Shown: one piece after another, positions 9,572 to 20,672 of the stretch
Position numbering within the stretch: position 1 is the stretch's first letter
How the letters are laid out: each line of letters begins with the position of its first letter
Origin: Ostrinia nubilalis
Taxonomy: Eukaryota; Arthropoda; Insecta; Lepidoptera; Crambidae
Assembly (NCBI RefSeq): GCF_963855985.1
Contig: NC_087110.1
Location: 11,027,001 to 11,091,000 of the forward strand
Direction: 5' to 3'
DNA: 64,000 nucleotides
Notes under the pieces: generated by a model
Told to the model about the DNA's origin: nothing
The model's database searches: none
What the model saw: the letters and a program-made list of their open reading frames with translations, nothing else
Position numbers and translations under genes: made by a program

Positions 9572-11513
9572 CCCAAGTAGCATTTTACTCCATTTAAGAG
9601 TTCACTAGTCGTTCACATGTACTCCACAAGCTGTGTATGTCAGCTGTATACGAGCTGTATAGCTTGCTATAATGCTTTTATAGAACCAGTTTGGGCACAA
9701 ATTAGACAGCCTTAAGTTCACTATGGCTGTACATTAGCAGTATAATAGCAGTTTAAGTAGTAACATCGGACTTAAGGCTGACTTACGGCACTATATGGGA
9801 CGCAGTGTGAACCATACAACATACGTGAGTGTAATAAAGAGTAGCAAGTGGCTAAATGCACAGCTTTCAAAGTTATAAAGTCCGACAAAAGTACTCCAAT
9901 GTTACATAAAGTTCACGTGTGTCCTAAATTATTTCCACATTTTAATATTAGTTTGGTATTTGTACGTGAGTGCCAAGAGGGAAACAACTCGGGCGGATAA
10001 TCATTTATGCAAATAATAACACGGGTTTTAAATACTTAATAATGTTAATGCCATTGGGAATGCAACTTTATCGTGAAATGTATACATATTTACAGCTAAA
10101 ATATTTACGCGCCTCTGTAAAAACGCGATATTCATTTTAAAATATTTAAATCTGGCTGAGAGGAAATCTACAACTTTCAGTTTTTGATATTGTATTGGCA
10201 TTATAATTATATTACGGTAATTAATTATAACATGAAACCAAAACTCAATCGCTCTATCTGCGAATTTTGTAATAAATCTGCATTAATTTTGGAGATTTAT
10301 TTGGTAAATATTTTAGGTTATGTAGAACAAAATGGTGGAAATGAAATACGGCTATGTGAACTGTTATAACTCCAATTTAATGCGGTGAGCGTATATTAGG
10401 TTCACATGTGTTCTGTTAGAATGCTGTTATCTATATGAAGTTCCACATTTGTACCACTACAGCGCTAATGTCTATAAATTTATTCTAATGTGAACTTATG
10501 TACAGCTTTAAGATGTACCTAGTTCAGGTCAATTGTGTATCTTTAATTCTTTTAAATACTGAAATTTTAGAGATCCGCAATAAAAAATATTAATGTCCGT
10601 TAAATCGCCTAGCCCAGCTACTAATAGTCAAGTATGAATACCTAAAGCATCAGACGGTAGTGTTCCCGGTTTAAATTCGTTTATTATGCCTGACAATTTA
10701 TTCAAAGCGGAATGAGGAATACGATTTTCAATAGCCCATGTTCTTATTTTTTTGCGAAAGGTTAAATAAATAATTGTCCAAATCAAAATTGTATTCACTA
10801 TCACTAGAACTGCAATCATCACACTCTGATATCTGTATATTTTGTAGGGAACTTTCAGGTTCAGGCATAATATTTTCCTCTGCATAATGTACAGAACCAC
10901 CATGAGCAACTAAAAACAGGCTTGGGGAAAAGTGTAATAGAATATCACATTCATGTTCAGCTTAAAGCAAATAAGCGTAGTACTTGTGGACAAATAAACT
11001 GCTATTGATGTTAATGGACAACACATATATAGTCCTTTTAACAGCCTACAGTGCACATGCGAACCATTGAAACACTTTTGTACAGATAGTAAAAAAAGGT
11101 TATTTTAATTATCACAAACAAGTCCTACTACAGCTACTAGCTGTATAATAGTCTAAAACAAGTAAACATAACAGCCTTTGGCTTTATAAATGACCACGTG
11201 TGTTCTATTAAAATGCTAGCTCTATAACATCGTACAAGTAGGCCGTTAAACAGCGATTGCCGTATCTCTACCCTCCTATAATGCTCTTAGTCAGACGGCT
11301 GACTAAAGGATAGTTGTTAGAGTATTATAACACCAACAATCGTATAAAAGTATAACTTTACACTAGTCTACACTCCTATAAGTCCCTTAGACAGGTATAG
11401 GTGTAATTAATTGCAATAATACAGCTTATACATCACGAGTGAACTATACTAATGCTTTAAGTACACATTGGAACTAAATGTGAACTCTTAAATGGAGTAA
11501 AATGCTACTTGGG
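9572..11513. mobile_element. 1.94-kb DNA transposon with 34-bp identical terminal inverted repeats
   Basis: Both ends read inward as CCCAAGTAGCATTTTACTCC and continue identically to about 34 bases (ending ...AGAGTTCAC). The flanks are ...CCAT and ATAT..., so a 2-bp AT target duplication is possible. The interior is full of short words repeated in both orientations, such as TATAATGCTTTTA, GTGTGTTCT.TTA.AATGCT and CTGTATA, as expected for transposase-binding subterminal repeats. One short reverse frame (10628-10909) may be a leftover of the autonomous gene. I do not recognise the superfamily. Confidence 0.8.
10628..10909 (-). pseudogene. Truncated 93-aa frame inside the TIR element, possible transposon-protein remnant
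   Basis: The frame encodes a hydrophobic stretch (about residues 28-50) and then RTWAIENRIPHSALNKLSGI followed by INEFKPGTLPSD. The second part resembles, from memory, an N-terminal segment shared by proteins encoded in some insect DNA transposons. The frame stops soon after, so any transposase domain is missing. The first methionine may not be the true start. It lies in the middle of the 9572-11513 element, which fits an internally deleted transposon. The assignment is tentative; it could also be a chance frame. Confidence 0.35.
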
Positions 11514-11517
11514 ATAT

Positions 11518-11560
11518 TTCCTTCCTTGGGAGAGGTATTTGTCCAGCAGTGGACGTCCTT
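11518..11560 (+). repeat. Short RTE-like LINE 3' fragment
   Basis: GTCCAGCAGTGGACGTCCTT is the characteristic end of the RTE-like copies in this window. Only about 40 bases remain. Confidence 0.5.
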
Positions 11561-11714
11561 CGAAACTATTCGCCTTTTACAATATTTCAGGACATCTACA
11601 GGAAGAGTGGGTATGGTCCTATTAACCCTTAACCACATGGTTCAGATGTGATTGGCTATGGCAGAATAACAGAGTTTGTAGATCTCCTGCAATCACTGCA
11701 ATCCGAGCCTTTTC

Positions 11715-11825
11715 ATGGCGAGAGTGAATAAGCACTTACAGGGTAGATAATGTACCATCCTATTCAGCATCGCACTTAACATCAGGTCAGGTGCGATTGC
11801 GGTGAAATACCTGCCTTGTTCTGCA
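11715..11825 (+). repeat. Dispersed repeat, same family as 9385-9480
   Basis: It shares GAGAGTGAATAAGC, TAATGTACCATCC, CAGGTGCGATTGCGGT and ATACCTGCC with the copy at 9385-9480. Confidence 0.5.
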
Positions 11826-12416
11826 TTAAAAAAAAATAGAGCTTTTTGTCTCATACTAAAGTTGTATACTGTGAACTTGTAAATGTAACCTATTTTGTGA
11901 CAAATAAATACTTTCTATCTATCTACATATGTAAGTAATATAGCTAGTTCCTTCCAGCCTTCGTCAAACTGTCAAAAAAATTCGTGTTCCTCGAAGGGCG
12001 AACTCGAATGGAAAGCTAAAAATAAAAGTCACTCAATGAAATTCCTCGAATTAAACAAAGGGTTTAATTAAAACTGAAATCTCGACTCTCAGAGCGAATG
12101 TCAACCGCAAACCCGCATGGAGTCCAACTCCACATGTCAAATGTACAGACAAACAGACCGAAAGGACAATGTTCGTTCTCCATACATTGTTCGCCTAAAG
12201 AACCAACAATTTTGACATATTACTACCCGAAAGCGAAATAATACGATTCTGTGTGTAAGAACAATGATTCCTGATGGACACTTGCCATAAAATTAATGAT
12301 TAAGAATATTAAATCACAGCGATTTTATAATATGTCGTTTATGACAACATGGCGTCTAATGTATTGTGTGAATGTATGAACACCGATTCGCGAAAAATGT
12401 TTTGTATTGTCGTCAC

Positions 12417-12745
12417 GCCGAGTCGCAGCCAAATAGTATAAAATAATAGAACAAGTTTTAGAAATACAACTCGGCATTCCACTTTTACAATATGACCACA
12501 TATTGCACGTAAATAAACAACATGAATCGTAGGTTGTTTCCACCCTTGTCATCTGACACATGAAATAAACTCCTATTGTATTATAGATATCGAAGCCGAA
12601 TCGTATATAATAATAGAATGGGTTTTGGAGATCACTCGGGGTTCCACTTTTATAAAATACCTACATATTACATAAAAATACCACGAATCATGAGTTTTCT
12701 TTTCACCATTTACATCTGACACGAGATAACAAACTCCTATCTCCA
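12417..12745. repeat. Diverged tandem duplication, two units of about 150 bp
   Basis: Unit 1 (about 12417-12568) and unit 2 (about 12595-12740) share in the same order GCCGA.TCG, ATAATAGAA, a GGTTCCACTTTTA-like stretch, ATATTAC/ATATTGC, CGAATC, CATCTGACAC and AAACTCCTAT. The units differ by many substitutions and small gaps. The family is not recognised. Confidence 0.65.
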
Positions 12746-13184
12746 TGACTACCATCGTAGTCTATGCCAAAGACTACAATATTTTAAGCAAGAAGTTTCA
12801 AACCTTAGCGGCTACGGTAACCCCTGGGCCACATACATCATGATAACATTCGGTCGACACCGGAACGAAGTCTTGCGATTATGCAAAAAAGCATCGTATT
12901 CTAGTGCGGCTATATCACGTTCAACCGGGGTTTTAATTCGACTAAAGTCCTGACTAAAGACTGGAAGAAAATACGCCGCATTGTATGAGCACTTCGTGTT
13001 CGTTAAAGCGGCTTCAGATCTAGAGCCCACATAGTTTTCTTTCCAATAATATCCGCAAGTAGCGCTGCATGATCTTTACAACAAAAACGGCAATAGTTAT
13101 TAAGGTGCCAAAATTATATGATTACTTTGGCACGGTATTATACACGTGCGAAGATTTGTCATTTTCATTCATTTCTTCATCATC

Positions 13185-13330
13185 ATCATCATTTCAGCCA
13201 CAGGACGTCCACTACTGAACATAGGCCTCCCCCAATGACTTCCACATCGCACGGTTGGTAGCGGCCTGCATCCAGCGCCTTCCCGCTACCTTTATCAGGT
13301 CGTCGGTCCACCTTGTGGTGGGTTGACATT
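13185..13330 (-). mobile_element. RTE-like LINE 3' fragment, (GAT)n-tailed subfamily
   Basis: The minus strand encodes RWTDDLIKVAGRRWMQAATN and then WKSLGEAYVQ. It runs to the GGACGTCCTGTGGCTGAAATG end and a GAT tail (the CATCATCATC on the plus strand). Read in that frame, it ends at an in-frame stop. Confidence 0.8.
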
Positions 13331-13517
13331 GCAGAATATGACTTTTGATAGGTTCATCATAGAATTCGGCGGGGATATCCTCACGGAGGAAGTTCGTAAA
13401 AGGGCGGAACAAGATCTTATAATAATGCAAGGCCGAAGCTGTTACGCGCGTGCTCCTACGTGTAATCCGGCGAGTATGCAATAAATAGTAATGTCTGGTA
13501 AATAGTGGTAATACGTA

Positions 13518-13765
13518 TCGTTCGTTCGTTCGTTTCAGCCGAAAAGACGTCCACTGCTGGACAAAGGCCTCCCCCAAGGATTTCCACGAAGACCGATCCT
13601 GCACCGCTCGCATACAGGCACCTCCCGCGACCTTCACCAGATCGTCGGTCCACCTAGTGGGAGGCCTGCCCACGCTACGTCTTTCGGCTCGTGGTCGCCA
13701 CTCAAGAACTTTCCTGCCCCAGCGGCCATCAGCTCTACGAGCTATGTGCCCCGCCCAGTCTATGT
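13518..13765 (-). mobile_element. RTE-like LINE 3' fragment, (GAAC)n-tailed subfamily
   Basis: The minus strand encodes GRPPTRWTDDLVKVAGGACM and then SSWKSLGEAFVQQWTSF. It ends in a GAACGAACGAACG tail instead of GAT. The sequence differs clearly from the copy at 13185-13330, so at least two RTE-like subfamilies are present. Confidence 0.8.
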
Positions 13766-13889
13766 CTGTATGCGCTACGATTACAGGGTATCATTTTGCA
13801 TAGTCGCAAGACTTCACTCCGCTGCTGTCAAATCAATGTCGCATAATGTTATCGCAATGTGTGTGGCCCTTGGCCAAATCACAGAAGCC

Positions 13890-15030
13890 TATGCGAAGAA
13901 AGAGCACTTGAATGACAATAAAAATCAGGGTTACCATTTTATAAGATTTCCTCACTATTGAGGGTAACAAAGTAACATTAATAATCTAGCCATTAATTAC
14001 ATTTATTACCTATACGAGAAAGTAAAGCAACATGCGGTTTTATTTTAATTTGTAAAATATTAAACCCCTCATATTTGTAACAGTTTGTTCCAAGTTTAGT
14101 TTTACTGTTTTGTTAACAGTATTGCTGTTTCAGCTGTCACTGTGAAGCTTTGGGAAAATAAATAAATAGAAAAAATATTAACATAAATATTTATTTAAGT
14201 TTTTATGTTCATTATCATAATATGCCAATTTAAGTTACACTGTGTGACAGTCTTTGACACTAAACAAACTCTTCAGCTTAATAATACCTACCTACAGGGC
14301 GTTTTTATAGTTACTCTTGCTGATGAAACAAGAAGGGTTGATTCTACTACTGAAATACAACTACTTTTCTTACAGGACCAATATCAAATTCTCAAAAAAA
14401 TTCACATCCTCGTGATGGTGATAATTTCTATGGAGAGGTTTTTTTTATATTCGGTCTCTTGGGATAAGTTATTCCATTTGAGCAGTAGAATTAATCCTTT
14501 TTATTCGATCACATATAAAAACAACACAAGTGTTTAGGAAAACTTCTTCTTTGGTATGGTATCACTACGGAGTTATAATGTCGGCAACTCTGTATCACTG
14601 ACTTGTAACTTTCAAACAGCATGAATAATAAGGGCACCACATTGGTTTTCTTTCTGAAAAAAGGCTTTCAGTTTTAGTACTAACCCTTTAGCACTATTTC
14701 ATTGAAATAAAAATACAATAAACGCACAGAAGACTGAAATTGAGTCAACTGACGTGACATTTATAATTTGTTGACATTATGACAGTTTGACAAGACTAGG
14801 GATTGAAAAAGTTTTAATTGAAAAAGTAAAATGACAATTTATTAAAACGATTCACATGGATATAATCGATTAAAAATATTTATAAAATGTTCTGATACTT
14901 GCCTGTAGCGATTATCCAATCCTGGTTTCTACTGAAAAACTACCTCGTGGCAAGATTTTAATAAAATAATAAAATCTTTATCTTCTCTTTCACAATCTAT
15001 AAAAGTTCATTTGGTCTATTATTATACATG
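13890..15030. other. Non-coding AT-rich stretch, nothing recognised
   Basis: A 110-aa frame at 14205-14537 has no recognisable motif and its composition matches random AT-rich DNA. No splice-linked exons are seen. Confidence 0.45.
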
Positions 15031-15038
15031 TGCTATGA

Positions 15039-15218
15039 ATGAGGGTTTTCGCGATTGAAAAATCCGCGAGATGGCAATACGTAGACGCGAGGTCCAAATG
15101 CTGCATGATTGGTGGATATCTGTCAATGTCATGTCAAAAATAACCAATCATGCAGCATTTGGACCTCACGTCTACGTATTGCCATCTGGCGGATTTTTCA
15201 ATCGCGAAAACCCTCATT
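15039..15218. mobile_element. MITE with about 75-bp terminal inverted repeats
   Basis: The left half runs ATGAGGGTTTTCGCGATTGA ... GGTCCAAATGCTGCATGATTGG. The right half is its reverse complement with only a few differences, separated by about 30 bases. The element is about 180 bp, has no coding frame, and no target duplication could be fixed. Confidence 0.85.
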
Positions 15219-15261
15219 GGCATAGATTATGAGAGACTGGCAACTATACTAGGTTGATATC

Positions 15262-15302
15262 AGGTGATCCGTCTGCTCATTTGCCTCCTGTCACATAAAA
15301 AA
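15262..15302 (+). repeat. Fragment of the SINE-like repeat seen at 4251-4398
   Basis: ATCAGGTGATCCGTCTGCTC is followed by TTTGCCTCCTGTCACATAAA and an A-run: the 3' end of that repeat, plus strand. Confidence 0.6.
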
Positions 15303-16076
15303 AAATATATATGTTTCTCACACTTCAACTGGCATTGGATTCAACATCGGATTCTGACACTTTTACAGTTATGATACCATGAATATCAGTTTATGGTCCT
15401 AATTATTTTTATTTTATTTACGACCTTCGACCAGTTGGACACTTTAGATATCTTCTTGTAATAGTGTCAAACTGTCAATATCTTTTTAGCTTTTAACGCA
15501 AATCTAGTCTTCAAAGCAGTTTAATCGATTTATTTTATTTTCAAAATCGATATTTTATTGTCTATGATGGCCGCAGGAACATCACTATACATGGACTCCC
15601 AGCAATAAAGTACGGTAATGCCTCGTACAGATTTTATCGGCAAAAATTATGGAACTTGATAGGTTTTAGACCATGCCACGCACCAAAACGTCCGGAAGTT
15701 GTAATAGTATTATAGAATAAACGTTAAAAGACTTATTTATTTAATTTTTCAATGCTTAAGTGTCCATTAGAATGAAAGGGTGCTTAATGTATTAAAAAAA
15801 ATAGAAAATAATTATGATGGGTTAATGTTTTTGGGCGGTTTTTTAGGCGGTTTCTGACAATGTCCTTTGTGTTATAGTAATTTGTAGCGTGATACTAAAG
15901 AGTTAAGGATCGTTTTTGAGTGACCGGGATTAGCTGTTTCGGTTTTAAGAAGTAATAGGGTTGTACAAAGTAACATTATTTTAAAATTAAATTTTAATCG
16001 AAAACGTGTTAAAATTATTTTTGTTGCATATTTTCGAATATATAAAATGCAGAACAAAGCAGGAACCTATTTGATT

Positions 16077-16160
16077 GCAATCTCACCTGATGTTAAGTGA
16101 GATGCAGTCTAGTATGGGAGATACCTGCCCTGTTAGTGTCTATTCACTCTCGCTTTGAAG
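16077..16160 (+). repeat. Dispersed repeat, same family as 9385-9480
   Basis: It contains CACCTGATGTTAAGTGAGAT, GCAGTCTAGTATGG, TACCTGCCCTGTTAG and ATTCACTCTCGC. Confidence 0.55.
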
Positions 16161-16224
16161 AGGCCCGAATTATAATGCTCGGAAGAGAAAGAAGCAAGCA
16201 GTGAATTCAGTCCCTAGCTTTATA

Positions 16225-16644
16225 CAGGGTGGAATTTTGTAATGCCACCTGTAGGGAAAGTACTCTTAATACTGTAGATAGAAAATTTTACTGAAAAAAA
16301 CATTCCTTTATTTTTGAAAAGAAAGAGAACTGCATTCAAAGATTTTTGAAATTTTTTCGAAAATTCACAGTAATACCATACCATAAAATTGTTTGTACAT
16401 AATTAAAATAACTTAAGATTTATCAAGTTTATTTCATGCTTATACTTAATCCTAACGATCGATGCAATAAAAATACAGGGTGTAATTTTTAACGATTCCC
16501 GGGTGTGGCAAACAAAATTTAGAAATCTTTGAATGCAGTTCTATTTCTTTTCAAAAATAAAGGAATGTTTCCTTTGAGTATAATTTTCTATCTACAGTAA
16601 TAAGAGTACTGTCTCTCCAGGTGGCATTAGAAAATTCCACCCTA
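16225..16644. mobile_element. Mariner-like MITE with about 130-bp inverted repeats
   Basis: The left end TA|CAGGGTGGAATTTTGTAATG and the right end ATTCCACCCT are mirror images. The match continues through CTGTAGATAGAAAATT, a CATTCCTTTATTTTTGAAAA stretch and GAACTGCATTCAAAGATTT on both sides. The central 150 bp is unrelated AT-rich DNA plus a second ACAGGGTGTAATTTTTAA. It is non-coding. The TA target site is clear only at the left. Confidence 0.8.
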
Positions 16645-16676
16645 TTTTATGAGTTATCGAAATGCTAATGCGAACT

Positions 16677-16760
16677 GGTGGAATGTCAACAATGTAGGAA
16701 TGGGTATGCTAACCTGCGTCTGGTTCCCTGGTGATGGAAGGGGGCTGGTGGAATCAATTT
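16677..16760 (+). repeat. Repeat shared with the hAT element at 40014-40100
   Basis: GGTGGAATGTCAACAATGTA and GCTAACCTGCGTCTGGTTCC reappear in reverse complement at about 40030-40100. The family is not recognised. Confidence 0.5.
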
Positions 16761-17139
16761 AGTGATTAGAGGTAGACGTAATCCCGTTAAAAAAGTACTC
16801 ATTCTTGTTTAAAAATGCGATATTTCTAGCGCTAAAACCGTAACCATTTGTGCCAGCCCTGGCTCACGTGCAAAGCTCGACTTACTACGAAAGTTGTTCG
16901 TAAACAATCACACTTTGCCACTCGACTGAAGAAACAATACTGTGGTGATTGTACCTTAAGTTCTGCTGCAGTCATCTATTAATAATCTTGAGTGGTGCAT
17001 AAAATAATAATAATATGAGTTACATAGCTTTGATTGCGGCTACGCTCTCATAAATTAAACTTCCGTAGTAAACAAAAATACATGCATGTCCTCCTTACAA
17101 AAAGCCGGGATAACAACATGTGTTTTTTCTCTGGGTCCC

Positions 17140-17290
17140 AAACTATCAAAGTCAAAGTCAAAATTTCTTTATTTGTATAGATTAATAAATAGTACTTACA
17201 AATCGTCAAAAATTTTGGTCTTAAGGAGCCTCTACAATACATGTCTCATAATATTTTTACCCTACCAGCGCTTCGAGAGTAGTGACCAAC
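17140..17290 (-). repeat. LINE or SINE 3' end with CAAAGT tail repeats
   Basis: CAAAGTCAAAGTCAAA at the left would be the tail of a minus-strand retroelement. TTTATTTGTATAGATTAATA follows. I remember this as a frequent lepidopteran retroelement end, but cannot name the family. Confidence 0.45.
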
Positions 17291-17299
17291 ATTTGGTAT

Positions 17300-18040
17300 C
17301 GATTTGACATATCTCTAAGTTCACCTTAAATTGAGTCCTTTATATTCTTAGTCTGTTATGTCTATGCTTATAAGTTTAAATCTAGTTTTGAGTCTCTTTT
17401 TAAAAACGGGCTCAGGCAGGACTTCTTTGAACTACACTTTTCCCATTTACCCCGTCCAACACTGCATTTTCCTTACTCTTTTTCCCACCTCCCACCAAGT
17501 CCTACCTTCTACCCACATTTTTCCCACCTCCCCGCCGCATCTTGCACTTTACCCCACACAAACTCGTTTGTTTATTTAGGCCGCTCCCAAACCATGACGA
17601 ATTACTCCCCACTGAGTGTGACTGTTTACACCATGCTCCGAAATTCCATCTTCCAGATAAGTTTTGGGAAAAACCAAAACAAAAAGTAAAAATAACTGCT
17701 CCTATGAGAACTCCCAGCTTCTGATTCCCGAATATTTGTAAAAAAAGGTTTGTTCAACTGTTAATGTCTCAGTCACTTTCTGCGATAATTTATTACGTAG
17801 AGGTTTTGTTTATTATACTTGACACACACAAGAAGATGCATTGCAAAAAGTTTTAAAAAATCTTGCCTATGGGACGCAAACAAGTGTCTGTCTAAGCTAA
17901 TTTTAGCCATTTGTTTGTTTTTACAGTCAACAGCACATTAGACATTCCTTTTTTTTTAAATAGAACACTAAGATCATGATAAATACATAAGATTAGCAGT
18001 CTTTATCTGATATACTGTCGTCTGTATATTATTATTATTC
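17300..18040. other. Non-coding stretch with a pyrimidine-rich segment
   Basis: Bases 17430-17600 are rich in TTTTCCCACCTCC-like words on the plus strand. The 60-73 aa frames there have no recognisable domain. Confidence 0.4.
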
Positions 18041-18054
18041 AAGCCATCATCGTT

Positions 18055-18260
18055 TCAATAAACGACATCGACAGTCCACTACTGGACGTAAGTACTGTAG
18101 ACAGCCATTGCTATTGCCTTCCCTAATGGACGCCTCAAACAAACTTGGCGGCGCACTGTAACAGATGAGGCGAAGAAAATCGGCCAGACTTGGAGCGAGA
18201 TCAAACGCGAACGTGAAGCTCAAGATCGAACGCGATGAAGGACTGTTGTAGACCCTCTGC
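18055..18260 (+). mobile_element. Non-LTR retrotransposon C-terminal remnant
   Basis: In the plus-strand frame about 18147-18236 the translation includes RRTVTDEAKKIGQTWSEIKR and then AQDR. This resembles the end of RTE-type reverse transcriptases (W.EIKR.AQDR..WR..V..LC). The frame is broken and no catalytic domain remains. Confidence 0.5.
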
Positions 18261-18689
18261 CCCATCTGGGAGACATAGGAAGTACAATGGACACCACAAA
18301 GCGCGACCCCTGCTTTTTTCATTCAGATCATACCAGCTATCATCTTGACTCTTTTCAAATACACTCCAATACTAGATCATTCAAAATTAAACTTAAATAA
18401 ATGTCAAGCGCACAAAAAGTCTACAGTTCCTGCCCCCCAACTGTTTCCTTCTAGAAACCCAATTGACAGTGCCACAAGCGGACGGCGCTGTCAAAACAAG
18501 TGCTAAAAACTCGGCCGCCAATCTAATCGCGGAAATTATGCAAAGGTCAGCTGTTATGTGTTATTGGAGTACCACCAATTTCGCCGGCACCCCAGCCGAG
18601 CAATATCGCCTCTATATTGTTCGGTTTAAGGTCAAATATCCGGTGAGAGTGCCAACAGGGGGGTGATCATGTAACCCAGCGAGATGGCC

Positions 18690-18855
18690 CACTTTCGTGC
18701 GGACGTACAGAACTGGAGCGATCGCTCGTTAATATACGCTTAATACGATTTTCAGCTGCCTGACTCACGCCGAGTTATAGAGGGAGACGTGTCTTCGGAT
18801 ATTGGCACTTAGGTTTTGATACTTTGATTTGATTTGATTTGACAGATGTTCGAGA
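18690..18855 (+). repeat. Possible LINE 3' end with (TTTGA)n tail
   Basis: The stretch ends in TTTGATTTGATTTGATTTGA, the kind of short tandem tail left by non-LTR elements. The body upstream is not recognised. Confidence 0.35.
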
Positions 18856-19084
18856 TGATCTCAAGGCATGGAGTAGCGGCTGGTTGGAGGTTCAATCCCA
18901 GTTGGGCCAATACAGAAAAACATTCAAAGTATAAGTATCAATAAAAGACGACCAAATCCGTAAGAGAACCAAAATAACCGGCATAGGCCGCAGAATAACC
19001 AATTTTAGTGACAGTGTGTGCTCCCCCATAAAAAATAAAATAAAATAAAAATAAAATCTTTTTATTTAGGTTATAGAACTGATG

Positions 19085-19285
19085 GCCGTGGGGGCAGAAA
19101 AGTTCTTGAGGGATGGGATGGGATACATTGGGATAGGAGAACATAGTGTTGAAAAACCTCCCATTCGGTGTACCAGCGATCTGATGAAGGTCGCTGAAAG
19201 CACCTGGATGCGGACAGCGAAGAATTAGTCGTTGTGAAAATCTGTGGGAGAGGCCTTTGTCCAGCAGTGGACGGCATTAGATTGA
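19085..19285 (+). mobile_element. Diverged RTE-like LINE 3' fragment
   Basis: The order of features matches the RTE C-terminus: GGTGTACCAGCGATCTGATG, GGTCGC, TGGATGCGGACAGCG, GTGGGAGAGGCCTTTGTCCA and GCAGTGGACGGC. It belongs to a subfamily distinct from the (GAT)n copies and has several frame breaks. Confidence 0.65.
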
Positions 19286-20029
19286 CACGAATGACAAGAA
19301 AACATTTAATCTTTTTCAATAATATCATTTATTTTCTTAATGTAATTCTTATAATTAGCCAGTTAACTTAAAAAGACGTAAGTACTCGTAGGTGCGTCAT
19401 ATCGCTGTTTTTCCGTAATTACGTACAGAAATTGATATATCACGTTTACCCAGTTTTTGCCTGAACACTTAGCATAATGCACATCTACGTAATTATTGCT
19501 AGTCGAATAATGTTACGTATTGTATCATATCATACAGTTTTGTAAATAGCGCACAAGATGATTTAATTTTTGTATAGCGACGATGAGCTAACGCAAAATT
19601 TTCCATCACAAAATTGTTTATTGACTGCAGAGTATTGAATTGAAGTAGGTATTTGGAAAGTTTGTATGATCACAATTGGAAACACATGCCTCAAACGTTT
19701 GATGATGACGTTGCCTTCATGTCTTTATCCTCTACTAAGACTAGGCGCAGACCATCGATTTTTAGTTGGCCCGATTTTAAATTTTATGAAGTATCGGCCA
19801 AATCAAATCGGTGTAATGTGCGCACTTCCATACATACCCATTACCCATACTGATCAACTGCCCGACTAAACTATCGGCCAGCTAAAAATCGATGGTCTGC
19901 GCCTAGTCTAAATGTAGCATATCTCTGGGTAGTCTTTGAGAAGGTAAGTCATTTTGAAATTACTCTTAAAAAAGTTTGTACCCAATCATATTAGAGTCAA
20001 TCAATTAAAATATCAACAGGAACGACGGT

Positions 20030-20170
20030 CATACGCTGCCAGCATTCAGGTGCTTTCCGTGACCTTCACCAGATCGCTGGACTACCGCATGAGGTCTTTC
20101 AACACTATGTTCTCCTATCCCAATGTCTCCCATCCCTCAAGAAATTCAGTAGATCGTCAGTCCACCTAGT
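20030..20170 (-). mobile_element. Diverged RTE-like LINE fragment
   Basis: On the minus strand it matches the subfamily at 19085-19285: TTCAACACTATGTTCTCC on the plus strand mirrors GGAGAACATAGTGTTGAA there. The 3' end is missing. Confidence 0.55.
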
Positions 20171-20198
20171 CCTTATGCTTATAGTCCTACTTCCTACT

Positions 20199-20672
20199 TC
20201 TTACTAATATTATACATGCAAAAGTTTGTGTGGATGTCTGGATGTTTGTTACTCTTTCACGCAAAAACTACTGAACGGATTTTGTTAAAACTTTACAGTA
20301 TTATTGTTTGTAACCCAAATTAACATAATAGGCTATAATTTATGCCGATCTGTGACACTAACACACAGCAAGCTGAAGTGGCAGTGGGCTGGGCACATAG
20401 TACGCAGAACTGACGGCCGATGGGGCAGCAAGGTTCTGGAATGGAGGCCACGTACCGGAAAACGCAGCGTGGGACGTCCACCCACAAGGTGGACCGATGA
20501 CCTGATAAAGGTAGCGGGAAGGCGCTGGATGCAGGCCGCTACCAACCGTGCGATGTGGAAGTCATTGGGGGAGGCCTATGTTCAGCAGTGGACGTCCTGT
20601 GGCTGAAATGATGATGATGATGATGATGTGACACTAAATTTCAAGCGGGTGAAGCCGCGGGCAAAAGCTAGT
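20199..20672 (+). mobile_element. Helitron split by an RTE insertion
   Basis: The left part starts TCTTACTAATATTATACATG and the right part ends GGGTGAAGCCGCGGGCAAAA then GCTAGT, as in other Helitrons here. It belongs to a family distinct from the 3462 copy (internal CTACTGAACGGATTTTG). An RTE fragment sits inside it. Confidence 0.8.
20362..20626 (+). mobile_element. RTE-like LINE 3' fragment with 11-bp target duplication
   Basis: It is flanked by TGTGACACTAA at 20351-20361 and again at 20627-20637. The frame reads KRSVGRPPTRWTDDLIKVAG, then RRWMQAATNRAMWKSLGEAY and VQQWTSCG, then a stop and a GAT tail. It is 5'-truncated and carries only the region after the reverse transcriptase. Confidence 0.9.

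Larger units (their letters stand above)
12815..13880. repeat. Inverted-repeat pair with RTE fragments between the arms
   Basis: The left arm (about 12822-12905) contains GGGCCACATACATC, GATAACATT, AAGTCTTGCGATTATGCAAA. The right arm (about 13775-13878) holds the reverse complement with similar spacing: TTTTGCATAGTCGCAAGACTT, AATGTTATCGC, GTGTGTGGCCC. The arms could be terminal repeats of an old element or an inverted duplication. Confidence 0.55.

Noticed and set aside
14205..14537. 110-aa plus-strand frame
   Set aside because: It starts in AT-rich DNA, has no recognisable domain and its length is compatible with chance.
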